From positions 496,001 to 560,000 of the forward strand of contig NZ_CP025803.1 in the NCBI RefSeq assembly GCF_003352065.1: a stretch of DNA of 64,000 nt, given 5' to 3'. A program made the translations under genes and the position numbers. The stretch's first letter is position 1. Each line of letters opens with the position of its first letter. Positions 21,351-29,023 of the stretch are shown here, piece by piece. The notes under the pieces were generated by a model. The model ran no database searches and was not told where the DNA came from. It was given only the letters and a program-made list of their open reading frames with translations. This DNA is from Sulfitobacter sp. SK011 (lineage in GTDB: Bacteria > Pseudomonadota > Alphaproteobacteria > Rhodobacterales > Rhodobacteraceae).

Positions 21351-21950
21351 ATGCGTTTTATCACCTCTATCGCCCTCACATTGGGGCTGGCCGTACTGAC
21401 ACCCTTTGCTGCGATGGCGCAAAAGCTGCCGTTGAACGATTTGTCCGGCTATTTGAACAAGCTGCAAACAGCCCAGGGCGAATTCACCCAGATCAATGAT
21501 GATGGGTCGATCAGCACAGGCACGATCCTGATCAAACGCCCCGGCAAAGTCCGGTTCGAGTATAACCCGCCGGAAACTGCCCTGGTGGTCGCAGGCAGCA
21601 ATACGGTTGTGATCTATGACAAAAAGTCGAACCAGCCGCCCGAAACCTATCCGCTGTCCCGAACCCCATTGTCCATTATTCTGGCAAAACAGGTTGATCT
21701 GGGCCGGGCAAAAATGGTCACCGGACATAGTTATGATGGAACAGCAACAACTGTGACGGCGCAGGATCCGGAACATCCTGAATATGGGAATATTCAGCTC
21801 AAGTTCACGGCCAACCCTGTCGAGTTGCGCCAATGGATCATCAACGATGGGAATGGCGGCCAGACAACTGTAATTCTTGGCAATCTGAAAAAGGGCGGCA
21901 ACATCCCGAACAGCAAATTCGACATCAGCCGCGCTACAATTAACCGATAA
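21351..21950 (+). CDS. lolA: Outer-membrane lipoprotein carrier protein LolA
   Basis: This 199-residue periplasmic chaperone ferries lipoproteins from LolCDE to the outer membrane. A signal peptide (MRFITSIALTLGLAVLTPFAAMA) precedes the mature start QKLPLNDLSGYLNKLQTAQGEF. The LolA phrases IKRPGKVRFEY, VVIYDKKSNQPPETYPLS and FDISRATINR are present. The start at 21351 follows a purine-rich stretch and positions the signal peptide. The GTG frame from 21237 overlaps the ftsK terminator and is rejected. LolA directly after FtsK is a recurrent bacterial arrangement. Confidence 0.95.
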   Translation: MRFITSIALTLGLAVLTPFAAMAQKLPLNDLSGYLNKLQTAQGEFTQINDDGSISTGTILIKRPGKVRFEYNPPETALVVAGSNTVVIYDKKSNQPPETYPLSRTPLSIILAKQVDLGRAKMVTGHSYDGTATTVTAQDPEHPEYGNIQLKFTANPVELRQWIINDGNGGQTTVILGNLKKGGNIPNSKFDISRATINR

Positions 21951-21954
21951 CGAC

Positions 21955-21985
21955 AAAAGCCCCGGCAGTTTCTGCCGGGGCTTTT
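21955..21985. terminator. Bidirectional terminator shared by lolA and the transglycosylase gene
   Basis: A perfect 14-bp stem (21955-21968 with 21972-21985) has arms AAAAGCCCCGGCAG and CTGCCGGGGCTTTT and a TTT loop. A-runs and T-runs at its ends let it work on both strands. It lies between the convergent stops at 21950 and 21989. Confidence 0.93.
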
Positions 21986-21988
21986 ATA

Positions 21989-22576
21989 TTAGCCACGCAA
22001 CCGGCAGCCAGCGATCTGACCTTGGTACATCTGCGCGCGTGCATCGACTTTGCCTGCGACCGCAACCAACCAAGCCTTGCTGTTGTAGCTTTGCCGCGAA
22101 AACCCAGTGTGACCCTCATGATAAGCTAGGTATTGGTTGCGCGCGTCTGACAATGCGATCCCGTTTCGGTCCCGGCTTTGATTCATGTACCAGCCCATAA
22201 AATCGGTGGCATCCTTGATCCGGTCCCGCTTGGCCGAGCGTCGCCCCTGGGCATTTCGGTACTCATCCCATGTGGCATCAAGCGCCTGACTATAGCCAAA
22301 CGCGCTGGATTGGCGACCCATCGGAATGACGCCCAGCACATATTTGAAAGGTGTGCGGGCGTCCGCCACAAATTTGCTTTCCTGATGGATGGTGGCCATC
22401 TGCACATGCACCGGCACACCCCATCTGCGTTCTGCCGCACGGAATGCTCTGTAATATTCGGGGCGCTGTTGAAGAATTGTGCAGGCATCATCCAATCCAC
22501 GGGGTGCAGACGTCTGTCCACCACCGCAGGATGCCACCAGCAACACAATAATCAATGCGCGAAGAGTTTTGCTCAT
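21989..22576 (-). CDS. Lytic transglycosylase-like (SLT domain) lipoprotein
   Basis: A 195-residue exported protein. The signal ends in a lipobox (LLVASC) with the lipidated Cys near residue 17. The SLT-type domain shows the catalytic Glu in VQMATIHQESKFVA, the Ser-rich substrate segment SSAFGYSQALDATW, and the aromatic YLAYHEGHTGF, all typical of family 1-like lytic transglycosylases. It should cleave the MurNAc-GlcNAc bond of peptidoglycan at the outer membrane. It is transcribed toward the shared terminator, with a 413-bp non-coding region upstream. Confidence 0.9.
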   Translation of the reverse strand: MSKTLRALIIVLLVASCGGGQTSAPRGLDDACTILQQRPEYYRAFRAAERRWGVPVHVQMATIHQESKFVADARTPFKYVLGVIPMGRQSSAFGYSQALDATWDEYRNAQGRRSAKRDRIKDATDFMGWYMNQSRDRNGIALSDARNQYLAYHEGHTGFSRQSYNSKAWLVAVAGKVDARAQMYQGQIAGCRLRG

Positions 22577-22989
22577 CTGCCTCTCGCTTTTTTGTCGTTT
22601 CTTATTTTCGCCTATCTTAACCGAAAATGCGTCGGCGTCACATCACTTTTTCTAATGCAAGGTCGTCAGCACCGTGCCCGCGCCCCTGCCGCAACAGTTG
22701 CCGACAAAAGCGTTGTTACTGCGGGCCGGATCCATCTGAGTTTTCGTCAATGGCGCAAAAATATGGTATGATCCAGCATCATGAGTGCCAGTTGTGTGAG
22801 GGATTTTACCCGCCCGTCAGAACGACGTCTGATGAAGCTAAACCTATTCCCTGCCAGCAAATTACTGCGGTTTGGGTGCCGAATTCTATCATTGCGAGTA
22901 TCAACAGTTTGTTTCCGCGAATTGCCGCAGCGTGATTGGACAAAAGGCCCTTGAAACGACTACTAACGAAAGATAGGGGCAGTAATGTT
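22577..22989. other. Intergenic region between the transglycosylase and hspQ (no clear gene)
   Basis: Divergent promoter region of 413 bp. A frame from 22627 to 22935 is open but has no recognisable protein features, is rich in Arg and Cys, and has no ribosome-binding site. A TATGAT hexamer near 22766 and the AT-rich flanks could be promoter elements for hspQ. No tRNA, hairpin terminator or repeat was seen. Confidence 0.4.
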
Positions 22990-23316
22990 ATGCTACGAAC
23001 GCGCGCAAAATATCATCTGGGCCAGGTTGTTAGGCACAAAAAACACCCCTTTCGCGGGGTGATCTTTGACGTGGACCCTGAATTTGCAAATACCGATGAA
23101 TGGTACGAAGCGATCCCGGAAGACAATCGTCCCATCAAAGATCAGCCATATTATCATCTGTTGGCCGAAAACGATCAAAGCTATTACGTCGCCTATGTGT
23201 CCGAACAGAACCTGGTTGCGGACTATTCAGGCGAACCGGTGGATCACCCGGACATCCCCGATCTGTTCGGACCTTTTACCGATGGCGCGTATCCGCTGCA
23301 TTTTCAGTTGAACTGA
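22990..23316 (+). CDS. hspQ: Heat-shock protein HspQ (YccV/hemimethylated-DNA-binding domain)
   Basis: A 108-residue protein. The family phrases KYHLGQVVRHKKHPFRGVIFDVDPEF, DQPYYHLLAEN, and YVAYVSEQNLV identify HspQ, which in enterobacteria modulates Lon-dependent proteolysis and binds hemimethylated origin DNA. The start at ATG 22990 (M-L-R-T-R-A) gives the usual length; an earlier in-frame ATG at 22936 would add 18 unrelated residues. The ggt gene converges from the right with a 4-bp gap. Heat-shock control is family knowledge; I found no clear sigma-32 site. Confidence 0.93.
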   Translation: MLRTRAKYHLGQVVRHKKHPFRGVIFDVDPEFANTDEWYEAIPEDNRPIKDQPYYHLLAENDQSYYVAYVSEQNLVADYSGEPVDHPDIPDLFGPFTDGAYPLHFQLN

Positions 23317-23320
23317 TCTG

Positions 23321-24898
23321 TCAGTAACCCAACGCGCAGCCGTCCTTGCGCGGGTCACTTGCCCCTTCCAGAACACCGTCATCGCGTATTCTGATCGCCT
23401 GCGCCCCGCCGATTGGGGTGTCAGGAATAACAACGTCATGGCCCATATCGGATAGTTTGGCATGCACATCTTTGCCAAAACCCCGTTCAACCTTGAGCGC
23501 GCCAGCATCGGCAAATGCCCGCGGCGCGTCGATTGCGGTTTGCAAATCCATGTCGAAATCAACGAGGTTCGAAGCAAATCGCGCATGGCCACAGGACTGA
23601 TACGAACCGCCCATCACGCCAAAGGGGATGATGACCTTGCCGTCTTTTTTGATCATCCCTGGAATAATGGTATGCATCGGGCGTTTTCCGCCCTTCAACT
23701 CATTCGGGTGGCCTGCCTCCAACGTGAACCCGGCCCCCCGATTTTGCAGCAATATTCCGAATTTGTCAGATGCAATACCAGACCCGAAGCCGTGAAAGAT
23801 TGAATAAATCAACGACACGGCCATGCCGTCCCGATCCACGACGGTGATGTAAATGGTGTCTTTGTGAACCGCCTCGCTCAGCGGTGCCGCGGCCTTCATC
23901 GCTTTGCGCGGGTCGATCAGTCTGGCCAATTTACGCGCAGTTTCAGGGGCCAGCATATGATCCAACCGTGTTGTAAAATCCGGATCAGCCAGGTACCTGT
24001 TGCGAGCATCATAGGCCAGTTTTGTGGCCTCCGCTTCAATATGTACCCGCTCCGCCCCCAATGGGTCCATCCCGGCCAAATCAAATTCAGCAAGGATGTT
24101 AAGCAGCAACAGCGCTGTGGCACCCTGACCGTTTGGCGGATGTTCGACCACTTCGATGTCCTTGTACGTGCCCGCGACAGGCGTTGCCGCGTCACATGCG
24201 GCGGCTGCGAAATCGGCACTGGTATGGGTGCCACCCATGGCCTGCAGTGCGGTAATCATATCCTCAGCAACCTCGCCCGTATAAAAAGCATCGCGCCCAT
24301 TCTTTGCGATCCGGCGCAGCACCTCGGCCTGACCGAGGGCCTTGAACATGTCACCGACCAAGGGCGGTTTTCCGTTGCTCAAAAAGTAGTCTTGCGCTTT
24401 GCCTTGTAAGGTGCCGGCGTCGTTGGCCCAATCCATCGCGACGCGCGCTGCCACAGGGACACCGGTTTCTGCATAATGGATGGCCGGTTGCAGTATTGCA
24501 TCCAACCCTATCTTCCCAACGGTCCCAGAGAGATGACAGAAAGCGTCAATGGCGGTTGGTATTGTGACCGCATGGGCGGACTGCAAAGGCACGGTTGTCT
24601 CACCCTGTTCGCGCAGCATTGCTGCATCAAGCCCGGCAGGTGCGCGCCCCGACCCGTTGAGCGCGTGAACCTCATCTCTGCCGGGAAGTGTGTAGAGTGC
24701 AAAACAATCCCCTCCGATCCCGGTCATCTGGGGTTCGCAGATGCCCAACAAAACCCCGCCAGCAATGGCTGCATCCATCGCGTTCCCCCCTCGTTCAAGG
24801 ATGTCGATTGCCGTCTTGGCAGCGAGTGGGTGTGAAGTGGCGCACATGCCGTTGGTTGCGAACACCGAGGATCGCCCCGGAAGATGAAAATCACGCAT
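23321..24898 (-). CDS. ggt: Gamma-glutamyltransferase (glutathione hydrolase family)
   Basis: A 525-residue Ntn-hydrolase precursor that self-cleaves to two subunits. The catalytic Thr is T348 in HKDTIYITVVD, the site of autocleavage. Other family blocks are GGNAMDAAIAGGVLLGICEPQMTGIGG (split in sense), NGQGATALLLLNIL and FGVMGGSYQSCGHARF. No signal peptide is visible (MRDFHLPGRSSVFATNGM), so this is of the cytoplasmic or non-classical type found in many bacteria. Activity on glutathione itself is unproven. It converges on hspQ. Confidence 0.9.
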   Translation of the reverse strand: MRDFHLPGRSSVFATNGMCATSHPLAAKTAIDILERGGNAMDAAIAGGVLLGICEPQMTGIGGDCFALYTLPGRDEVHALNGSGRAPAGLDAAMLREQGETTVPLQSAHAVTIPTAIDAFCHLSGTVGKIGLDAILQPAIHYAETGVPVAARVAMDWANDAGTLQGKAQDYFLSNGKPPLVGDMFKALGQAEVLRRIAKNGRDAFYTGEVAEDMITALQAMGGTHTSADFAAAACDAATPVAGTYKDIEVVEHPPNGQGATALLLLNILAEFDLAGMDPLGAERVHIEAEATKLAYDARNRYLADPDFTTRLDHMLAPETARKLARLIDPRKAMKAAAPLSEAVHKDTIYITVVDRDGMAVSLIYSIFHGFGSGIASDKFGILLQNRGAGFTLEAGHPNELKGGKRPMHTIIPGMIKKDGKVIIPFGVMGGSYQSCGHARFASNLVDFDMDLQTAIDAPRAFADAGALKVERGFGKDVHAKLSDMGHDVVIPDTPIGGAQAIRIRDDGVLEGASDPRKDGCALGY

Positions 24899-25200
24899 GT
24901 CTGCCCCTTACCAATTACGTTCAAAAAGCGAACCTAGCTCGGGTTTGTCATACTGCCAACAATGTAAGGGATAAGATCCTCGACGTCGCGCACTGGGTGG
25001 GGGCTATTAAACGCAACGCCGAGGGAAGCCATAATCAGCTATGAATTCTTTATGCGCTGTGACCATGGCGCAAATGTGATGCAAACGCGGCAATTTCAGG
25101 AATGTTCTGGGCCTAATTGCGGCGTGGCAGGGGCGATGACGAGCCAAAAGATGCGCCTCTCTGCCGTTCTTTGAGACAGCTGGTGAACAATATTCAGCGA
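24899..25200. other. Intergenic region between the kinase-like gene and ggt
   Basis: A 302-bp stretch without a credible gene. It should contain the ggt promoter and leader on the minus strand and the 3' end of the partner-switch unit. A short GTTC...GAAC inverted pair near 24922 is present but weak. Nothing else is seen. Confidence 0.4.
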
Positions 25201-25695
25201 CTACTTGAAGCGTGGGATTGCCACCGCGATCCGTAAATCCAACTGGTTTTTCTGACCAACGCGATGATACTGAATGTCCTTTGCCAGATCTTTGATCAAA
25301 AACCAGCCGTATCCGCCCTCGGGCAGATCGATGGGATCCACTTCGATGTTCTGGGGCAAACCAAGGGGCATCTGTCCATCTGGCATCGAATTGCCTTGGT
25401 CATTGATCGTAAAATGAAGGCCGTTGGCCCGGTGGCGACATCGAATATTGATAGGCCCCTGCGGAAGCGATGCGGGGTATGCGTGTTCGACAATGTTGTT
25501 CAGGGCTTCGGCAAGGACCAGCTCGACGATTGCTGTCTCTTCGATATCCAGCGACAGCGCTTTCAATCCCGCAAGGACCTGACCCAAGGCATCGCGCACG
25601 GCCAAGTTGCCGCTATCGACACAGACATCAAAAGGCTGCAAGGAACATATTTCACCTTCGTCCTGCACATAAGGGAATAGCGCCGGATCAGTCAC
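25201..25695 (-). CDS. ATP-binding anti-sigma-factor-like protein (RsbW/SpoIIAB-type)
   Basis: A 164-residue HATPase_c domain protein. The N box is LVLAEALNNIVEHAYP near residue 60 and the G2-like box is GGYGWFLIKDLAKD near residue 130. This pattern is that of serine kinases/anti-sigma factors that phosphorylate a STAS protein. It overlaps the STAS gene by 8 bp, so the two are translationally coupled. No sigma-factor gene or PP2C phosphatase lies within the window, so the target is unknown. Confidence 0.88.
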   Translation of the reverse strand: MTDPALFPYVQDEGEICSLQPFDVCVDSGNLAVRDALGQVLAGLKALSLDIEETAIVELVLAEALNNIVEHAYPASLPQGPINIRCRHRANGLHFTINDQGNSMPDGQMPLGLPQNIEVDPIDLPEGGYGWFLIKDLAKDIQYHRVGQKNQLDLRIAVAIPRFK

Positions 25696-26032
25696 TTTGA
25701 GCCATCAATGCCTGGTCCAAAGTTGTATAAACACTGAAAACGGAATCCATCCGGGTGAGTTTGAATACTTTTTCGACGCCCGCTGTCAGCCCCGCGAGGA
25801 TCAATGCACGTTGGGGCGCTAGAAACTTCATCGTGGCGACAATTGCGCCAAGGCCGCTGGAATCAATGAACTCAACCTGCTGCAGGTCCAACACCACGTC
25901 AGATTGTCCGCCATCGGTTGCCTTGCGCATCGCTTCTTTGAACGCAAGCGCAACCGCCGCATCAATACGCGCTTCCTGCACACTCACGACGCACAAACAC
26001 CCTTCATTCCTTGCAGAGATTTCCATAGACAT
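25688..26032 (-). CDS. STAS-domain anti-sigma factor antagonist (RsbV/SpoIIAA-type)
   Basis: A 114-residue STAS protein. The phosphorylatable serine is within LQQVEFIDSSGLGAIVATM near residue 60, and VVLDLQQ is the usual preceding strand. In partner switching the dephosphorylated form sequesters the anti-sigma kinase encoded just downstream (8-bp overlap). The thiolase gene is divergent, with a short intergenic region. The target regulon cannot be read from this window. Confidence 0.9.
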   Translation of the reverse strand: MSMEISARNEGCLCVVSVQEARIDAAVALAFKEAMRKATDGGQSDVVLDLQQVEFIDSSGLGAIVATMKFLAPQRALILAGLTAGVEKVFKLTRMDSVFSVYTTLDQALMAQSD

Positions 26033-26110
26033 ACCTTTGAGCTTTACATCCGCTCAATTGGATAGCAGCGATTGCTTACCAAGTTATGAGTGTGACCAGA
26101 CCAGGAGACC

Positions 26111-27286
26111 ATGATGAGAAATGTAGTAATTGCCGGTGCGGCAAGAACGCCAATGGGCGGATTTCAGGGCGCGTTTCAGATGCTGACAGCCGGCGAACTG
26201 GGCGGCAAGGCGATCAAAGCAGCACTTGATGGTGCCGGTGCCGCGGTGGTGCAAGAAGTGCTGATGGGTTGCGTCCTGCCTGCGGGACAGGGCCAAGCCC
26301 CTGCAAGACAAGCCGGATTTGCGGCTGGTCTGGGTGAAGACGTGCCTGCGACGACCCTGAACAAGATGTGTGGTTCTGGTATGAAGGCCGCAATGATCGC
26401 CTTTGATCAGATCGCACTTGGCCAGACCGATGTGATGGTGGCTGGCGGCATGGAAAGCATGACGAATGCGCCCTATATGCTGCCCAAAATGCGGAACGGT
26501 GCGCGGCTTGGCCATAGTGCAGTGGTGGATCACATGTTTCTGGACGGTCTTGAGGACGCCTATGACAAAGGCCGCCTGATGGGCACCTTTGCCGAAGACT
26601 GCGCAGAAACCTATCAATTTACCCGTAAAGTGCAGGACGATTATGCACTGGCGTCTCTGTCCCGCGCGCTTGAGGCACAGGCATCCGGGGCTTTTGCGGA
26701 CGAGATCACGATGGTCACGGTCAAGGACCGCAGGGGAAACCATGAGATCGCTGCAGATGAACAGCCTGCAAGTGCCAAACCTGAAAAAATCCCTCAGCTC
26801 AAGCCAGCGTTTCGCGATGGAGGTACAGTCACAGCCGCAAATTCATCATCCATTTCTGACGGTGCAGCCGCGCTTGTTCTGGCGTCCGAGGACGCAGCGC
26901 AGGCGCAAAACCTCACGGTGCGGGCGCGTATTGTCGGCCATGCCAGCCATGCTCAGGCACCGGGGTTGTTTACAACCGCACCCGTGCCTGCAGCGCAAAA
27001 ACTGTTGCAACGCATTGGGTGGACCAAAGAAGAGGTCGACCTTTGGGAAGTGAACGAGGCCTTTGCCGTTGTGCCGCTTGCTTTCATGCATGAAATGGGG
27101 CTGAGCCATGACATCGTCAACGTAAACGGGGGTGCCTGCGCGCTGGGCCATCCCATTGGAGCATCCGGCGCGCGGATCATGGTTACTCTTTTGAACGCCT
27201 TGGAAAAGCGCGGGCTGAAACGTGGTGTTGCAGCCATCTGTATCGGTGGCGGTGAGGGCACTGCGATTGCGATTGAACGGGTCTGA
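26111..27286 (+). CDS. Acetyl-CoA C-acyltransferase (thiolase)
   Basis: A 391-residue thiolase of the biosynthetic/degradative acetyl-CoA acetyltransferase class. The acyl-enzyme Cys lies in NKMCGSGMKAAM near residue 90, the catalytic His in NEAFAVV and the second Cys in GGACALGHPIGASGARIM. Two adjacent in-frame ATGs (26111, 26114) are possible; the AGGAGA Shine-Dalgarno is better spaced for 26114. The gene msrC follows after 5 bp and is likely co-transcribed. Whether the role is fatty-acid oxidation, acetoacetyl-CoA formation or polyhydroxybutyrate is undetermined; no phaB or phaC is nearby. Confidence 0.93.
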   Translation: MMRNVVIAGAARTPMGGFQGAFQMLTAGELGGKAIKAALDGAGAAVVQEVLMGCVLPAGQGQAPARQAGFAAGLGEDVPATTLNKMCGSGMKAAMIAFDQIALGQTDVMVAGGMESMTNAPYMLPKMRNGARLGHSAVVDHMFLDGLEDAYDKGRLMGTFAEDCAETYQFTRKVQDDYALASLSRALEAQASGAFADEITMVTVKDRRGNHEIAADEQPASAKPEKIPQLKPAFRDGGTVTAANSSSISDGAAALVLASEDAAQAQNLTVRARIVGHASHAQAPGLFTTAPVPAAQKLLQRIGWTKEEVDLWEVNEAFAVVPLAFMHEMGLSHDIVNVNGGACALGHPIGASGARIMVTLLNALEKRGLKRGVAAICIGGGEGTAIAIERV

Positions 27287-27291
27287 TATCC

Positions 27292-27759
27292 ATGCGTGCT
27301 GACTATCCTAGCCTGTCCCAATCAATCGCATCACTGACGTCAGGCGAAGATGATCCCATCGCCCTTATGGCAACGGTTGCCTGCGAAGTGCACCATGCCG
27401 ACGACCGCTTTGACTGGACGGGGTTCTACCGGGTCACCGGGCCAGAGTTGTTAAAGATCGGCCCATACCAGGGTGGCCATGGATGTTTGGTCATTCCGTT
27501 CTCGCGTGGTGTCTGCGGGGCGGCGGCCCGGACCCGTGAGGTTCAGTTGGTGCCGGATGTTGATGCTTTTGACGGTCATATCGCCTGCGCCAGTTCAACC
27601 CGGTCAGAGCTTGTCATACCTGTCTTTGACAAAACGGATAGGCTTTTGGCGGTATTTGATATCGACAGCGATCAACATGATGCGTTCACCCAAGAGGATG
27701 CAGATGCCTTGTCAGGAATTCTGTCGAACGTCTTTGCATCGGTTGATCCGCTTTCATGA
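27292..27759 (+). CDS. msrC: Free methionine-(R)-sulfoxide reductase (GAF type)
   Basis: A 155-residue GAF-domain enzyme that reduces free L-methionine-(R)-sulfoxide. The three redox cysteines are C65 (GGHGCLVIPF), C75 (SRGVCGAAAR) and C99 (GHIACASSTR), matching the family's triple-Cys arrangement. The phrases WTGFYRV and LAVFDIDSDQHDAF also fit. It follows the thiolase by 5 bp. Its stop codon lies within the first of the two palindromic operator candidates upstream of the XRE-cupin gene. Confidence 0.95.
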   Translation: MRADYPSLSQSIASLTSGEDDPIALMATVACEVHHADDRFDWTGFYRVTGPELLKIGPYQGGHGCLVIPFSRGVCGAAARTREVQLVPDVDAFDGHIACASSTRSELVIPVFDKTDRLLAVFDIDSDQHDAFTQEDADALSGILSNVFASVDPLS

Positions 27760-27781
27760 AATAATGCTGGATTTTTTCATG
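27755..27781. promoter_or_regulatory. Operator candidate O1: 27-bp imperfect palindrome
   Basis: The outer arms CATGAAA (27755-27761) and TTTCATG (27775-27781) are perfect inverted repeats; the spacer is 13 bp. Total width is 27 bp, identical to the second site at 27794-27820. It begins in the msrC stop codon region. It is proposed as a binding site for the XRE-cupin regulator encoded 46 bp downstream; this is inference. Confidence 0.55.
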
Positions 27782-27793
27782 CGACTAGGCCAT

Positions 27794-27820
27794 CGTGAAA
27801 TTCTGACCTAAAATTTCACG
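27794..27820. promoter_or_regulatory. Operator candidate O2: 27-bp palindrome immediately upstream of the XRE-cupin start
   Basis: Perfect 9-bp arms CGTGAAATT (27794-27802) and AATTTCACG (27812-27820) flank a 9-bp spacer. Width and half-site (C-R-T-G-A-A-A-T) match O1, with centres 39 bp apart. It ends 7 bp before the ATG at 27828, so a bound regulator would block initiation or translation start. No convincing Shine-Dalgarno is present at that ATG. Confidence 0.65.
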
Positions 27821-27827
27821 GATTCCC

Positions 27828-28400
27828 ATGCGCCACGATCTGCCTGATACGCCACATACACTGGGTGCTGACCTGCGCGCCCTGCGCAAGGCGCGGGGGC
27901 TGAAATTGTTGGAAATGGCAGATGTGCTGGGCCGCTCTGTTGGCTGGCTCAGTCAGGTAGAGCGGGATATGTCGGAACCCTCTATCACTGATCTGCGCGA
28001 AATCGCAGCCTGTCTGGATGTCTCTGTCTCTATGCTTTTTCGCCACGCCGCAGCGCCCGCGCATGAGGCCGGGTTTGTCGTACGCAAGGATGCCCGGCGG
28101 CCCATCGGATCATCGATTGCCGGGCTGGTAGAAGAATTGCTGTCCCCTGATCTTACCGATGATTTTGAGATGGTGCATTCCACCTTTCTACCGCACAGCA
28201 AGATCAAGGATACCGTCATAAGGCCAACCCAAGAGGTTGGGTATCTCGTTTCAGGGACCCTTCAGATTGAGATCAACGGGAAAAGCCATCACCTAAATCC
28301 CGGCGACAGCTTTCGGGTGCGCGGCGAACCGTTTCGCTGGGCCAATCAATCCGACGAACCTGCGGTGGCCATCTGGGTCATTGCGCCGCCGGTGTACTGA
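27828..28400 (+). CDS. XRE-family transcriptional regulator with C-terminal cupin domain
   Basis: A 190-residue regulator. The N-terminal helix-turn-helix spans about residues 12-68 (LRALRKARGLKLLEMADVLGRSVGWLSQVERD). The cupin-2 domain spans about residues 105-188 (RPTQEVGYLVSGTLQIEING, LNPGDSFRV), probably sensing a small ligand. Proteins of this architecture control amine, amino-acid and betaine catabolism genes in proteobacteria. It is the first gene of the co-directional cluster to 35248 and lies downstream of two matching palindromes. The LysE gene begins 1 bp after its stop. Confidence 0.93.
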   Translation: MRHDLPDTPHTLGADLRALRKARGLKLLEMADVLGRSVGWLSQVERDMSEPSITDLREIAACLDVSVSMLFRHAAAPAHEAGFVVRKDARRPIGSSIAGLVEELLSPDLTDDFEMVHSTFLPHSKIKDTVIRPTQEVGYLVSGTLQIEINGKSHHLNPGDSFRVRGEPFRWANQSDEPAVAIWVIAPPVY

Positions 28401-28401
28401 T

Positions 28402-29022
28402 ATGACGTTTGACGCCTGGATCATATTCGCGCTGTTCTGGTTGGTGTTCGTCACCACGCCTGGGCCCAATGCGGTGAATTGCATCACCAATGGCATGACC
28501 ATTGGATTTCGCCGGTCAATGATCGGCGTGTTGGCTATACTGACTCAGGCGACGCTGTTTCTTGTGCTCTCTGCGGCAGGGGTCACCGCGCTGATCGCAA
28601 CATCACCTACGGGCTTTATGATCGCAAAATTCGTCGGGGCGGCTTTTCTTGTCTACCTGGGCGTTCGGGGCTGGATCATGGCAAAGACACCGGTAAAAGT
28701 GGATGCGCGCCCGGCATCCTCGGTCTATGTGCGGGCCTTTGCCATCGCGACGATCAACCCCAAGAGCGTTGCAGGCTACCTCGCGGCGTTTTCGCAATTT
28801 GTGCAACCCGACGCGCCAATCTGGGGTCAGATGTTGGTGATCATGCCCACCGCCCTCACGCTGACGGCCCTCAGCTATACTGGATTTACCGCGCTTGGCG
28901 CAGGCATTGGACGTGCTGCGTTGGGTGCGGTGTTCAACGTTTGGGTCCGCCGGATCATGGCCGTGTGCTTTGTTATTTATGGCGTGCTTCTTGGTGTGGC
29001 CTCTACGCCGGAAAGGGTTTGA
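28402..29022 (+). CDS. LysE-family amino-acid exporter
   Basis: A 206-residue inner-membrane protein with about six hydrophobic segments. The family signature is FWLVFVTTPGPNAVNCITNGMTIG near the N-terminus. The substrate is probably an amino acid or a related zwitterion, exported by proton exchange. ATG 28402 is the natural start, 1 bp after the regulator's stop; the longer frame from 28381 overlaps the regulator. In this context it could relieve accumulation of glycine, serine or a methylated glycine, but that is inference. Confidence 0.9.
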   Translation: MTFDAWIIFALFWLVFVTTPGPNAVNCITNGMTIGFRRSMIGVLAILTQATLFLVLSAAGVTALIATSPTGFMIAKFVGAAFLVYLGVRGWIMAKTPVKVDARPASSVYVRAFAIATINPKSVAGYLAAFSQFVQPDAPIWGQMLVIMPTALTLTALSYTGFTALGAGIGRAALGAVFNVWVRRIMAVCFVIYGVLLGVASTPERV

Positions 29023-29023
29023 T

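Noticed and set aside
22627..22935. Possible 102-residue gene upstream of hspQ
   Set aside because: No ribosome-binding site, no homology features and an unusual Cys/Arg/Pro composition.
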